From positions 1-44,644 of the forward strand of contig CANFOZ010000019.1 of the NCBI GenBank assembly GCA_947448795.1: 44,644 nucleotides of DNA. The letters are read 5' to 3'. The position numbers and the translations under genes were made by a program. Below are positions 9,443 to 15,739 of this stretch, piece after piece. Each line of letters opens with the position of its first letter. The first letter of the stretch is position 1. This DNA is from Bacteroidota bacterium. GTDB lineage: Bacteria > Bacteroidota > Bacteroidia > AKYH767-A > JAHEYN01. Under the pieces are notes generated by a model that did no database searches, was not told where the DNA came from, and worked only from the letters and a program-made list of their open reading frames with translations.

Positions 9443-9991
9443 TTAATTGTCACTTAATATTGCCTCAATTTTTTTTACTGCATGGTGATACGAGGCCTTA
9501 AGCGCACCAACAGAGGTGTTTAATAACTGCGACATCTCCTCATACTTCATCTCTTGAAAATACTTCAAATTAAACACTTGCTTCTGCTTGTCAGGCAAGG
9601 TTTCCACTGCTAACATTAACTTCGCATGAATCTGCTCACCGGTAAAGAGCGGATCCGCTGTTAATTGGTGAATAAAGGCATCACCATACTCATCGATTGA
9701 CAGTGTTGTGCGTGCTTTTTTTTGACGGAGAAAAGTGAACGACTCGTTGCTCGCAATGCGGTATAGCCAGGTAAAGAGTTCGGCTTCCTGCCTAAATCCT
9801 TCCATGTTTTTCCATGCTTTAACAAACACATTTTGTACGATATCATTGGCATCCTCATGATCGAGCACGAGCTTTCGGACATGCCAGTAAATGCGTTTCT
9901 GATACCTATCCACCACGACTAAAAATACAGCATGACGCTGACTCGGCTCTTGAAACCGATTCATCAGCTCACGATCACTTAGTGCTTGCAT
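9443..9991 (-). CDS. ECF (group 4) RNA polymerase sigma factor
   Basis: A 182-residue protein starting at ATG 9991 (MQALSDRELM); the longer frame would start at GTG 10006. Sigma region 2 is at about residues 20-90: DHEDANDIVQNVFVKAW is the core-binding/-10 recognition signature and FTWLYRIASNE follows. Region 4 is at about residues 125-178, with LPDKQKQVFNLKYF and a helix-turn-helix at MKYEEMSQLLNTSVGALKASYHHA. This is first in a four-gene operon with the anti-sigma, Spy-like and barrel genes, the usual arrangement for envelope-responsive ECF circuits in this phylum. Confidence 0.93.
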   Translation of the reverse strand: MQALSDRELMNRFQEPSQRHAVFLVVVDRYQKRIYWHVRKLVLDHEDANDIVQNVFVKAWKNMEGFRQEAELFTWLYRIASNESFTFLRQKKARTTLSIDEYGDAFIHQLTADPLFTGEQIHAKLMLAVETLPDKQKQVFNLKYFQEMKYEEMSQLLNTSVGALKASYHHAVKKIEAILSDN

Positions 9992-10029
9992 GGATTTGTT
10001 AGACACGTTGCAAATAAAATAAATAAAAA

Positions 10030-10066
10030 GCCAGGCTCTTCAACAGCGAAGGCGCCTGGCGTTTTT
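10030..10066 (-). terminator. Intrinsic terminator after the lipoprotein gene at 10085
   Basis: Arms GCCAGGC and GCCTGGC (10030-10036 and 10054-10060) with inner TTC/GAA pairing. On the minus strand a long T-rich run follows the stem, directly downstream of the stop at 10085. The plus-strand side is also followed by GTTTTT. Confidence 0.8.
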
Positions 10067-10084
10067 ACAACAACCAAAAAGGAA

Positions 10085-10912
10085 TTATTTCAGCGTGATG
10101 TTGAAGGTTCTGTTGCGAACAGTCACCGTTGCAACAGCATCGCAGGTTCCACTGCCGTAATCAACGGTACGAACGGGCTTTCCTGTCGGCGTGATGATCA
10201 TTTTCCCGCTGTCAATCCAATGGCAACTCATTGCGCGATGCAAGGGCACAGAAGATTCAGCATGGTATGCAATGCCTCGGCGATTTATACCATCGGTGGA
10301 TACGGTGATTGAATATTCGTCGTCGTGCCAATTGGTCATCGTTTGATCCCCAACAAGAAGTTCGCGGTTGCGCAAGGAGGTGAAGGTGTGAAACTGCCCG
10401 TCGGGAGCTGTGATCTTCATGTTTTGTGCCAGCACGGTCCAGTTATAATGACCGGCAGCGTTGCGGCCATTGTTGGTAACAACATGAGTGCCTTCGATAT
10501 GATTATCGTTCACATAGTAATTTTCGAAGGTGATTGTCTTCACAGAAAGGGAATCAAAATAACTACCTCCAGTGTGTGTGATGATGATTTTTCCTTTGCG
10601 CACACGGCCGTCCCATGTTCCTGGGCAGCCTGTGCCAAAATCAATAGTGATGATGTGATTGATGGAGTCACGCGTAATAACTGCACAGCCCGTCATACGA
10701 TCCTCGGGACTTGCCAATCGAAAACTGGCGTTGCCGCTTGCTGCCGCATCGGCCATGCTTAATACATCGCTAGAGGCTTGGTCGCCTGAAGCATGATCGC
10801 TTGCACTAGTTACATCCGCGTCATCCTCATTCATGTCTTTTTTCACACACGAACTCAATGAAAATACAGCCATCAAAAAAACGGCAAAAAATAAGACCTG
10901 GTGCTTTTTCAT
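10085..10912 (-). CDS. Uncharacterised lipoprotein with two related halves
   Basis: A 275-residue protein starting at ATG 10912 (MKKHQVLFF). The signal peptide ends in the lipobox SLSSC. After an acidic, Ser/Ala-rich spacer come two regions of similar plan. The first has TGCAVITRD, IDFGTGCPG and RKGKIIITHTG; the last has AMSCHWIDSGKMIIT, VDYGSGTCD and TVRNRTFNITL. Each carries paired Cys residues, so a duplicated disulfide-containing beta domain is likely. I do not recognise a named family. It has its own terminator and sits alone between two unrelated units. Function unknown. Confidence 0.7.
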   Translation of the reverse strand: MKKHQVLFFAVFLMAVFSLSSCVKKDMNEDDADVTSASDHASGDQASSDVLSMADAAASGNASFRLASPEDRMTGCAVITRDSINHIITIDFGTGCPGTWDGRVRKGKIIITHTGGSYFDSLSVKTITFENYYVNDNHIEGTHVVTNNGRNAAGHYNWTVLAQNMKITAPDGQFHTFTSLRNRELLVGDQTMTNWHDDEYSITVSTDGINRRGIAYHAESSVPLHRAMSCHWIDSGKMIITPTGKPVRTVDYGSGTCDAVATVTVRNRTFNITLK

Positions 10913-10997
10913 GTTTTTTGTTTTTAAATTTTTAATTACAGCTCTTTGACCTAAACGCATAGCGATGGTTTAATCGTATTTCGAAATTTGATGCCCT

Positions 10998-11033
10998 CAA
11001 AAAAAAAGCCGATACAACAAAGCGGCATCGGCT
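10998..11033 (-). terminator. Intrinsic terminator after the lipoprotein gene at 11053
   Basis: Arms AGCCGAT and ATCGGCT (11007-11013 and 11027-11033). On the minus strand they are followed by an uninterrupted run of nine T before GAGGG. The stop codon of the upstream gene is at 11053, 20 nt away. Confidence 0.82.
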
Positions 11034-11052
11034 CCTTTTAAAAGCGCGTTTT

Positions 11053-11505
11053 TTAATCCGCTTTGAATTCGAGTGTATTCAAAACAGGTGCGCCGTTTTC
11101 AATCGATGAATACGATGCGTGCAGCTCTTTAGCAGTCAAGCGGGTAATATCCCAAGTGGTCGTTTGGTTGTTGCCGGAGACAGTTTGAGTCACAAGGATG
11201 CTTTTTTTATCGGCTCCCGCCCATTTCCAGGTGCCTTTTTCGATGGTTGTGCCCGAAAGAAAATTGCTGTAAACAATATTGATGGCTGAAGCCGTGAATT
11301 CGACTTTGTAATTGACTAACTGAAAAAGCGAAGTCATGTCGTTGCTGCCGCTCATGGCCTTGGTAACGCGCCAGGTACGCTCAAGCCGCGCCTCCGGCGA
11401 TTTGATGCTAAGGAATGGCCCGTCTGCATATTTCTTACACGATGAGAAATTAACAGCCGCAACGGAAAGCACTGCAAGCAAAAGGAATGTGTTTAGTTGT
11501 TTCAT
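11053..11505 (-). CDS. Small lipocalin-like lipoprotein, paralogue of 40785-41234
   Basis: A 150-residue protein with a signal peptide and lipobox NFSSC followed by KKYADGPFLSIKSPEARLERTW. The remainder alternates short beta strands, with KGTWKWAGADKKSILV in the middle, in the style of the small lipocalin-like lipoproteins of Bacteroidota. The segment after the Cys (KYxxGxxLSxxSxxxRLxxxW) matches the lipoprotein at 40785-41234, so the two are paralogues. Monocistronic, with a strong terminator. Ligand and function are unknown. Confidence 0.72.
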   Translation of the reverse strand: MKQLNTFLLLAVLSVAAVNFSSCKKYADGPFLSIKSPEARLERTWRVTKAMSGSNDMTSLFQLVNYKVEFTASAINIVYSNFLSGTTIEKGTWKWAGADKKSILVTQTVSGNNQTTTWDITRLTAKELHASYSSIENGAPVLNTLEFKAD

Positions 11506-11539
11506 GAGGAATGGTTTTGTTTCACAAATATATAAAATC

Positions 11540-12286
11540 TCATTTTTTGTTTTTGCGTGCCGCTTTTCTACGCACTTTCAACTCGCCTTTAATCTCCGGC
11601 TTAATCTTCTCCACCGCGGTGGCATAGGCCGCCGCCGAAAGGTCACAAACAAATTCGTTCAAGTAGGCAAGCTGCTGCTCGGGATATTTTTTGCCCAAGT
11701 CGCGAAGGGCCCAACCCACGCCTTTTTGCACGAAGTAATCCGTGTCGGCATGAAGTGGCGTTACGAGCGCAGCCAGCTCATTAAAGCCATAGGACTGCTT
11801 TTTAATGCGTAGGTAATAGGATATTATGACCACCGATTGACGGCGCTCCCAGGGCTTTTTGCTGTTGTTCCATCGGCGCATCTGATCCATGATATCTACC
11901 TCCAGATGTACGGCCAGCTTGCCAAAGAGACCCGATATGAAATCGGAATGCGCCCAGTTGTCGACGCGGTCGAGGAAAGACACCAGACGAATGAGGAGCT
12001 GCTGTTTATCGGCTTTGCGAAAACGCTTCTCCGTCATGTAAAGCACGATGCTCATGACATCGAAAACACCACTTTCAAACCATAGCTTTTCAAGCTGTTT
12101 CCATTGCTCATCTTCAGCAAGATGCTCCATGCCGAGCTCTTCTCCGGCTATTTTACGCAGCGTTGGATTTGCAATGCCAAGTACCGGGTATTTGGTGCCG
12201 ATATAATCTTGGAGATTGAAATAGCTGGTTCGGTTTTCAATTTGGGCTACTTCCTGAAGCCGCATGAGCAGGTGCGCTTGATTCAT
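11540..12286 (-). CDS. AlkD-like DNA alkylation repair protein
   Basis: A 248-residue protein made of HEAT-like helical repeats. It carries the features of the AlkC/AlkD glycosylase family: NPTLRKIAGEE near the N-terminus, DNWAHSDF (Trp and Asp spaced as in the AlkD active site, W-x3-D), WERRQSVVIISYYLR, and DYFVQKGVGWALRDLGKKYP, where the second active-site Trp lies. AlkD excises N3- and N7-alkylated purines without base flipping. The C-terminus is a Lys/Arg tail. The gene stands alone, 124 nt from tRNA-Ser and divergent from it. Confidence 0.88.
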   Translation of the reverse strand: MNQAHLLMRLQEVAQIENRTSYFNLQDYIGTKYPVLGIANPTLRKIAGEELGMEHLAEDEQWKQLEKLWFESGVFDVMSIVLYMTEKRFRKADKQQLLIRLVSFLDRVDNWAHSDFISGLFGKLAVHLEVDIMDQMRRWNNSKKPWERRQSVVIISYYLRIKKQSYGFNELAALVTPLHADTDYFVQKGVGWALRDLGKKYPEQQLAYLNEFVCDLSAAAYATAVEKIKPEIKGELKVRRKAARKNKK

Positions 12287-12361
12287 TTTAATCGAATGTT
12301 TCTACAAGATAGCGAGATTTTTTATTCAGGCAGCAATACCCATCAGCGCTGCCGTATTGCT

Positions 12362-12393
12362 TTTGCCTATTTGTGTATTAATATGTACTTTCG
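12362..12393 (+). promoter_or_regulatory. Promoter of tRNA-Ser
   Basis: TTTG at 12362-12365 and TACTTTCG at 12386-12393, separated by 20 nt. This is one mismatch from TTTG-N19/20-TAnnTTTG. The mature tRNA starts 18 nt downstream. Confidence 0.6.
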
Positions 12394-12410
12394 CAACCCC
12401 AATACGAATC

Positions 12411-12498
<88 letters not shown>

Positions 12499-12515
12499 AA
12501 AGAAATCAAAAACAG

Positions 12516-12537
12516 TCCCGCTATCAGCGGGATTTTT
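12516..12537 (+). terminator. Intrinsic terminator of tRNA-Ser
   Basis: TCCCGCT-ATC-AGCGGGA followed by TTTTTGTTTT, starting 18 nt after the tRNA 3' end. Confidence 0.85.
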
Positions 12538-12562
12538 GTTTTCTAAACATATTTACCAGGTT

Positions 12563-12570
12563 TACTTTTG
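12563..12570 (+). promoter_or_regulatory. -7 box of the LETM1-like gene
   Basis: TACTTTTG, an exact TAnnTTTG match, 75 nt before the ATG at 12646. It overlaps a TTG that would otherwise extend the reading frame, which argues against that longer start. The nearest TTTG upstream is at 24 nt, a slightly long spacing. Confidence 0.5.
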
Positions 12571-12645
12571 CAGAGACGAGACCAAATTAAAGCTCAATAT
12601 CTCTTTACATTATCACCAGTAGGAATTTATACGCTAGCCAATTTT

Positions 12646-13026
12646 ATGAAATCCTATCTCATCAAAGTACGTTTTTTTGTGTTTGCGCAATCGAAAATGG
12701 CTTGGATTAAAACCAAAAGTATTGGCGCAGCATTTAAGAGAGAAGCTCGCGAAACACGAGAAGCGTCGAAAATACTTTTGAAAATTGTGAATGGCAAAGA
12801 GGTTACAAAAGAGGAAATAAAATTCCTCAAAGATCAGTCGGCTGACCTTGGAAAAGCCTTAGCCCTCATTGGTCTTCAAGCGGTCCCTGGATCCAGCGTG
12901 GCAATACTAGCCATTGAAAAAGTGGGGCAAAAACACGGGTTTACTTTGTTTCCTCAGAGTCAATCTGCACCAAACCAAGAAACAAAGCCAGCAGCCATAC
13001 CTCCAATAATTCGCGATCAAAACTAA
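12646..13026 (+). CDS. Small LETM1-domain-like protein
   Basis: A 126-residue protein starting at ATG 12646. Residues 30-105 read like the ribosome-binding domain of LETM1-related proteins in short form: ETREASKILLKIVNGKEVTKEE, then FLKDQSADLGKALALIGLQAVPGSS and ILAIEKVGQKHGFTLFPQS. The VPGSS turn and LFPQS end correspond to the PG and LPS(A)F motifs of that family. The C-terminus is Pro/Gln-rich and disordered. Such short proteins are widespread in Bacteroidota and uncharacterised. The final codons and stop belong to the 58-nt direct repeat described below. Family call moderate; function unknown. Confidence 0.65.
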   Translation: MKSYLIKVRFFVFAQSKMAWIKTKSIGAAFKREARETREASKILLKIVNGKEVTKEEIKFLKDQSADLGKALALIGLQAVPGSSVAILAIEKVGQKHGFTLFPQSQSAPNQETKPAAIPPIIRDQN

Positions 13027-13076
13027 AAGGCCGTTCCGAAGTCTCGGAACGGCCTTTTTTAATGCTCCCCCTCCTG
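13019..13076 (+). repeat. 58-nt direct repeat, left copy
   Basis: This copy and 13492-13549 are identical except for one base (G13029 versus A13502). It contains the last two codons and stop of the LETM1-like gene, the terminator stem GGCCGTTCCGA/TCGGAACGGCC with T6, and at 13065-13076 the last 12 nt of tRNA-Asn (on the minus strand) without the rest of the tRNA. It is followed at once by a 24-nt palindrome. Confidence 0.95.
13028..13060 (+). terminator. Terminator of the LETM1-like gene
   Basis: A perfect 12-bp stem, AGGCCGTTCCGA and TCGGAACGGCCT with loop AGTC, followed by TTTTT. It begins 1 nt after the stop codon. This is the left member of a duplicated pair. Confidence 0.92.
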
Positions 13077-13097
13077 TCCCGATAGCTATCGGGACAG
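13074..13097. repeat. 24-nt perfect palindrome, left copy
   Basis: CTGTCCCGATAG followed by its exact reverse complement with no loop. It begins 4 nt after the stop of the GIY-YIG gene (minus strand). Its first three bases are shared with the end of the 58-nt repeat. An identical palindrome is at 13461-13484. Confidence 0.95.
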
Positions 13098-13101
13098 CTA
13101 C

Positions 13102-13407
13102 TTATTTGAACCTTTGGATTAATCGAGCTTTAAGTTCGGGGTATTTGATTAAGTTTTCAATGTATGTTGTTGACTTCATAGATTTAATATGTTTTTCCAT
13201 TGCATAGGCTTGTGATGAGTGTAATCCGTCTAAACATAAAACCCCCTTCCATGGTATTCCTCTTGCAGTAAAGGATTTTTCTCTTACCGCGTTATTGTGC
13301 TCTTCCAAACGCTTTGAATAAATATCGGTTGTTCCGATGTAGTGTTTTTTAGTTTTTCCGAGTAAATGATATAAACACAGTAGCTCATACTCCTCTAAAA
13401 CGAACAT
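13102..13407 (-). CDS. GIY-YIG domain endonuclease (small, single-domain)
   Basis: A 101-residue protein starting at ATG 13407. A GIY-YIG fold is visible: the first motif is degenerate (CLY at residues 11-13), then HYIGTT (Y23-I24-G25), the catalytic Arg in SKRLEEHN (R33, with H37 following) and the metal-binding Glu in AYAMEKHIKSMKS (E71). It lacks the UvrC partner domains, so it is the short family related to homing nucleases and to YhbQ-like proteins. Such genes occur in many Bacteroidota, often in several copies. The gene sits precisely between two identical palindromes at a tRNA end, suggesting a selfish or recently mobile unit. All key residues appear intact. Confidence 0.85.
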   Translation of the reverse strand: MFVLEEYELLCLYHLLGKTKKHYIGTTDIYSKRLEEHNNAVREKSFTARGIPWKGVLCLDGLHSSQAYAMEKHIKSMKSTTYIENLIKYPELKARLIQRFK

Positions 13408-13460
13408 GGTAGAAAAATCGTATCCGAAAAGAAAGATTAAAAGGAAAATTTCTTGATCTC

Positions 13461-13484
13461 CTGTCCCGATAGCTATCGGGACAG
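13461..13484. repeat. 24-nt perfect palindrome, right copy
   Basis: Identical to 13074-13097 and preceded by the same CTC. It lies 53 nt upstream of the GIY-YIG start codon, so the pair brackets the gene. Cruciform extrusion or recognition by the encoded nuclease is possible. Confidence 0.95.
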
Positions 13485-13491
13485 TCCGGAT

Positions 13492-13549
13492 AAAACTAAA
13501 AAGCCGTTCCGAAGTCTCGGAACGGCCTTTTTTAATGCTCCCCCTCCTG
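13492..13549 (+). repeat. 58-nt direct repeat, right copy
   Basis: Second copy of 13019-13076. Here the terminal 12 nt continue into a complete tRNA-Asn gene, while the left part repeats the end of the LETM1-like gene out of context. Confidence 0.95.
13500..13531 (-). terminator. Terminator of tRNA-Asn
   Basis: GCCGTTCCGA/TCGGAACGGC stem. On the minus strand it is followed by TTTTTAGTTTT and lies just beyond the tRNA 3' end. It is the duplicate of the 13028-13060 stem and can act on both strands. Confidence 0.82.
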
Positions 13550-13611
13550 GGCTCGAACCAGGGACCCCATGATTAACAGTCATGTGCTCTAACCAGCTGA
13601 GCTAAGGAGGA
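13538..13611 (-). tRNA. tRNA-Asn (anticodon GTT)
   Basis: 74 nt. Acceptor TCCTCCT pairs with AGGGGGA (one G-T wobble), discriminator G. Anticodon stem CATGA/TCATG with loop CTGTTAA gives GTT. T-arm CCTGG-TTCGAGC-CCAGG. CCA is not encoded. The last 12 nt are duplicated at 13065-13076. Confidence 0.95.
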
Positions 13612-13725
13612 ATGTTCCTTCGCTTTGATTCTTCAAGGCGAAGAACCTTTCTCTGTGGCTGCAGCCATCCCTTTTGATCGGGACTAAAGCACGTGTATGG
13701 GTGAGCTTTTCAATTATTGGGAGGG

Positions 13726-13757
13726 CAAAAGTAAAAAATTCATCGCTATTTTGCAAA
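13726..13757 (-). promoter_or_regulatory. Promoter of tRNA-Asn
   Basis: On the minus strand TTTG (13754-13757), 20-nt spacer, TACTTTTG (13726-13733): a full match to the Bacteroidota consensus. It implies a leader of about 105 nt before the tRNA, containing a hairpin with arms GTTC(C)TTCGC / GCGAAGAAC. Confidence 0.65.
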
Positions 13758-13786
13758 TCGTTTTTTGCAAGACCCCAAACCGCTAT

Positions 13787-15244
13787 TTAAACGATGCCCA
13801 ATTTTATCATGTTTGCCTTGCCACGCGAGTAGATCGGCACACTAGCGATATTGATCACCACCTCGTCTTTCATCAAAAATCCTTGCTCTTTTAATAGTTC
13901 AATCGTATCGGCGATGCTTTGGTCAGTGCTTTCGTACTTGTCGTAGTAGAACGTACGCACCCCCCAAACCAAGGACATGGCATTCAGCAGGTTCTTATTA
14001 TCGGTGAACACGAAGATGCTGGCTTTCGGACGCTGGCTAGCGATGCGGAAAGCGGAGTAACCCGAGTGGGTCATCGTGATGATCCCTTTCGCATTGGCCT
14101 GTGCCGACATCTTGCAGGCATTGTAAAATATTGAATTATAGATAAATTTTAATTCGGGGTTCGATGGGGGAATGGAATCGCGGTCGTACTGATAGCTTGT
14201 GGCTTCCACGGTTGCGATAATTTTCGTCATCTGAGATATAACCTGTACCGGAAATTTACCAACGGATGTTTCGCCGCTCAGCATCAGGGCGTCGGCCCCG
14301 TCCAGGACGGAGTTGGTTACATCGCTAACTTCTGCGCGTGTTGGCGAGAAGTTGTTGATCATGCTCTCCATCATCTGCGTGGCAATGATGATCGGCTTGG
14401 AGGCCGCCAAGCATTTCTTTACCAAAAGCTTTTGCGTCAAGGTCACTTGCTCCAAAGGCATCTCCACGCCCAAGTCGCCACGGGCTACCATGATGCCGTC
14501 GGCCATGTCGATGATGTTATCGATCTCGTCCATCGCCTCGGGCTTCTCGATCTTTGCTATCACCTTCGGCTGTTTTTTCTTAAGCTTGATTTTATCCTTC
14601 AGTTCGACGATATCAGTTACGGAGCGCACAAAGGATAGTCCGATCCAATCCACTTCGTTTAAGAGCGCAAAATCGAGGTCTAAGAGGTCTTTCTCGGTGA
14701 GGCATGGTAGCGACACATTGGTATGCGGCAGGTTAACGCCTTTTTTTGATGTCAACGGACCACCATGAATCACGCGCGTGAGTACCTTGTCTTCGCGGTT
14801 GGTCGAAATAACCTCCAGCTTGATCTTGCCATCGTCGATAAGCACCGGCTCGCCGGCCTTCACATCCTTGGGAAATTCGGGATAGGTAATGTACACCTGG
14901 TCGATGGTTCCTTCGCAGGGCGTGGTGGTGATGGTGAGCTCTTTCCCATCCTCCAAAAAAATCTCGCCGCCTTTGATGACTCCGATGCGTAGCTTAGGTC
15001 CTTGCAGGTCGACGAGCATAGCAGTGTTGATCTGCAGCTCTTCGTTGATGTCGCGGATGTGGTTGATCACCTTTTGATGCTCATCGTAGGAGCCGTGCGA
15101 GAAGTTGAGTCGAAACACATCCACGCCAGCCAATACGAGTTGGCGCAGTATGTCGCGCGAGGAGCTAGCTGGGCCAACCGTCGCAACGATTTTAGTCTTA
15201 TTGAAATGAGTTCTCACAGAATTGTTTTTTTCAAAGGTACGCAT
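13787..15244 (-). CDS. pyk: Pyruvate kinase
   Basis: A 485-residue protein, full length for a PykF/PykA-type enzyme. Motifs: KTKIVATVGPAS at the N-terminus, LNFSHGS (active-site Arg/Asn region), IAKIEKPEAMDEI with the catalytic Lys, MVARGDLGVEMP (metal and substrate binding) and the C-terminal allosteric domain with TMTHSGYSAFRIASQRP. It converts phosphoenolpyruvate and ADP to pyruvate and ATP in the last step of glycolysis. ATG 15244 is used; a GTG nine codons inside is an alternative that fits some homologues. It is the last gene of a probable acpP-fabF-rnc-IPExxxVDY-pyk run. Confidence 0.97.
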   Translation of the reverse strand: MRTFEKNNSVRTHFNKTKIVATVGPASSSRDILRQLVLAGVDVFRLNFSHGSYDEHQKVINHIRDINEELQINTAMLVDLQGPKLRIGVIKGGEIFLEDGKELTITTTPCEGTIDQVYITYPEFPKDVKAGEPVLIDDGKIKLEVISTNREDKVLTRVIHGGPLTSKKGVNLPHTNVSLPCLTEKDLLDLDFALLNEVDWIGLSFVRSVTDIVELKDKIKLKKKQPKVIAKIEKPEAMDEIDNIIDMADGIMVARGDLGVEMPLEQVTLTQKLLVKKCLAASKPIIIATQMMESMINNFSPTRAEVSDVTNSVLDGADALMLSGETSVGKFPVQVISQMTKIIATVEATSYQYDRDSIPPSNPELKFIYNSIFYNACKMSAQANAKGIITMTHSGYSAFRIASQRPKASIFVFTDNKNLLNAMSLVWGVRTFYYDKYESTDQSIADTIELLKEQGFLMKDEVVINIASVPIYSRGKANMIKLGIV

Positions 15245-15261
15245 GCGTTGTTACCGCAGTG

Positions 15262-15678
15262 TTAAAAGATCAGGTTTTGACGCGATTTAAGTTTTTTTAG
15301 CGGAATCTCGTACACGCCTTGTATGTTCCTCACCGCACGCAAACGGTCGATCCATTCTTGAATCTCTTCGGAGGAGTAATTGCCTTTCATCACCAGAAAA
15401 TAATCCATAATCTTATGTTCGGGCACAAGCAATCCGGCAGTGCCTCTATTAGCGATGATATATGGGATGCGCTCGTTCTCGTCTTCTACATCCGTGTATA
15501 TCGAGAACATCGAGAATTCGGTTTGTTTGAGTGGCTGAATCTCTAAGTCTTCTTTGCGCTTAAAATCTGTTCCGAGGATATCGTTTACTTCGAAAAGCAG
15601 CTTGAAGTCGGGCACGCGCGCAATAATTCCTAACAAGGAAAATTCTTCGTCGGGAATGAGGTTGAGTTTTTTAGCCAT
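15262..15678 (-). CDS. IPExxxVDY family protein
   Basis: A 138-residue protein recognised by its signature variant LLVPEHKIMDYFLV (about residues 85-98) and by its location between rnc and pyk, where this family is normally found in Bacteroidota. It is predicted cytoplasmic, with no signal or membrane segment. The function is unknown; conserved synteny with fatty acid synthesis and RNase III genes is the only clue. 17 nt separate it from pyk. Confidence 0.85.
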   Translation of the reverse strand: MAKKLNLIPDEEFSLLGIIARVPDFKLLFEVNDILGTDFKRKEDLEIQPLKQTEFSMFSIYTDVEDENERIPYIIANRGTAGLLVPEHKIMDYFLVMKGNYSSEEIQEWIDRLRAVRNIQGVYEIPLKKLKSRQNLIF

Positions 15679-15739
15679 GATGAATGATCGGCTGCAATTT
15701 GGAACTGCAATTTACTCCAAACAAGCGATATCTCAAGCA

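Larger units (their letters stand above)
13019..13549. mobile_element. Minimal GIY-YIG element at the 3' end of tRNA-Asn
   Basis: Layout: 58-nt repeat, 24-nt palindrome, GIY-YIG gene (minus strand), identical 24-nt palindrome, 7 nt, second copy of the 58-nt repeat, which runs into intact tRNA-Asn. The unit added relative to an empty site is 473 bp. The repeat spans a tRNA 3' end and the flanking terminator, resembling attL/attR of tRNA-integrating elements, but no integrase is present. What is seen is the repeat structure and the nuclease gene; mobility is an inference. Confidence 0.7.

Noticed and set aside
12568-12645. Longer LETM1-like start at TTG 12568
   Set aside because: The TTG is part of the -7 box TACTTTTG and the extra residues have no family similarity.
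13102-13407. UvrC fragment
   Set aside because: The protein begins and ends like the short single-domain GIY-YIG family and the flanks contain no UvrBC or HhH sequence; it is not a broken uvrC.
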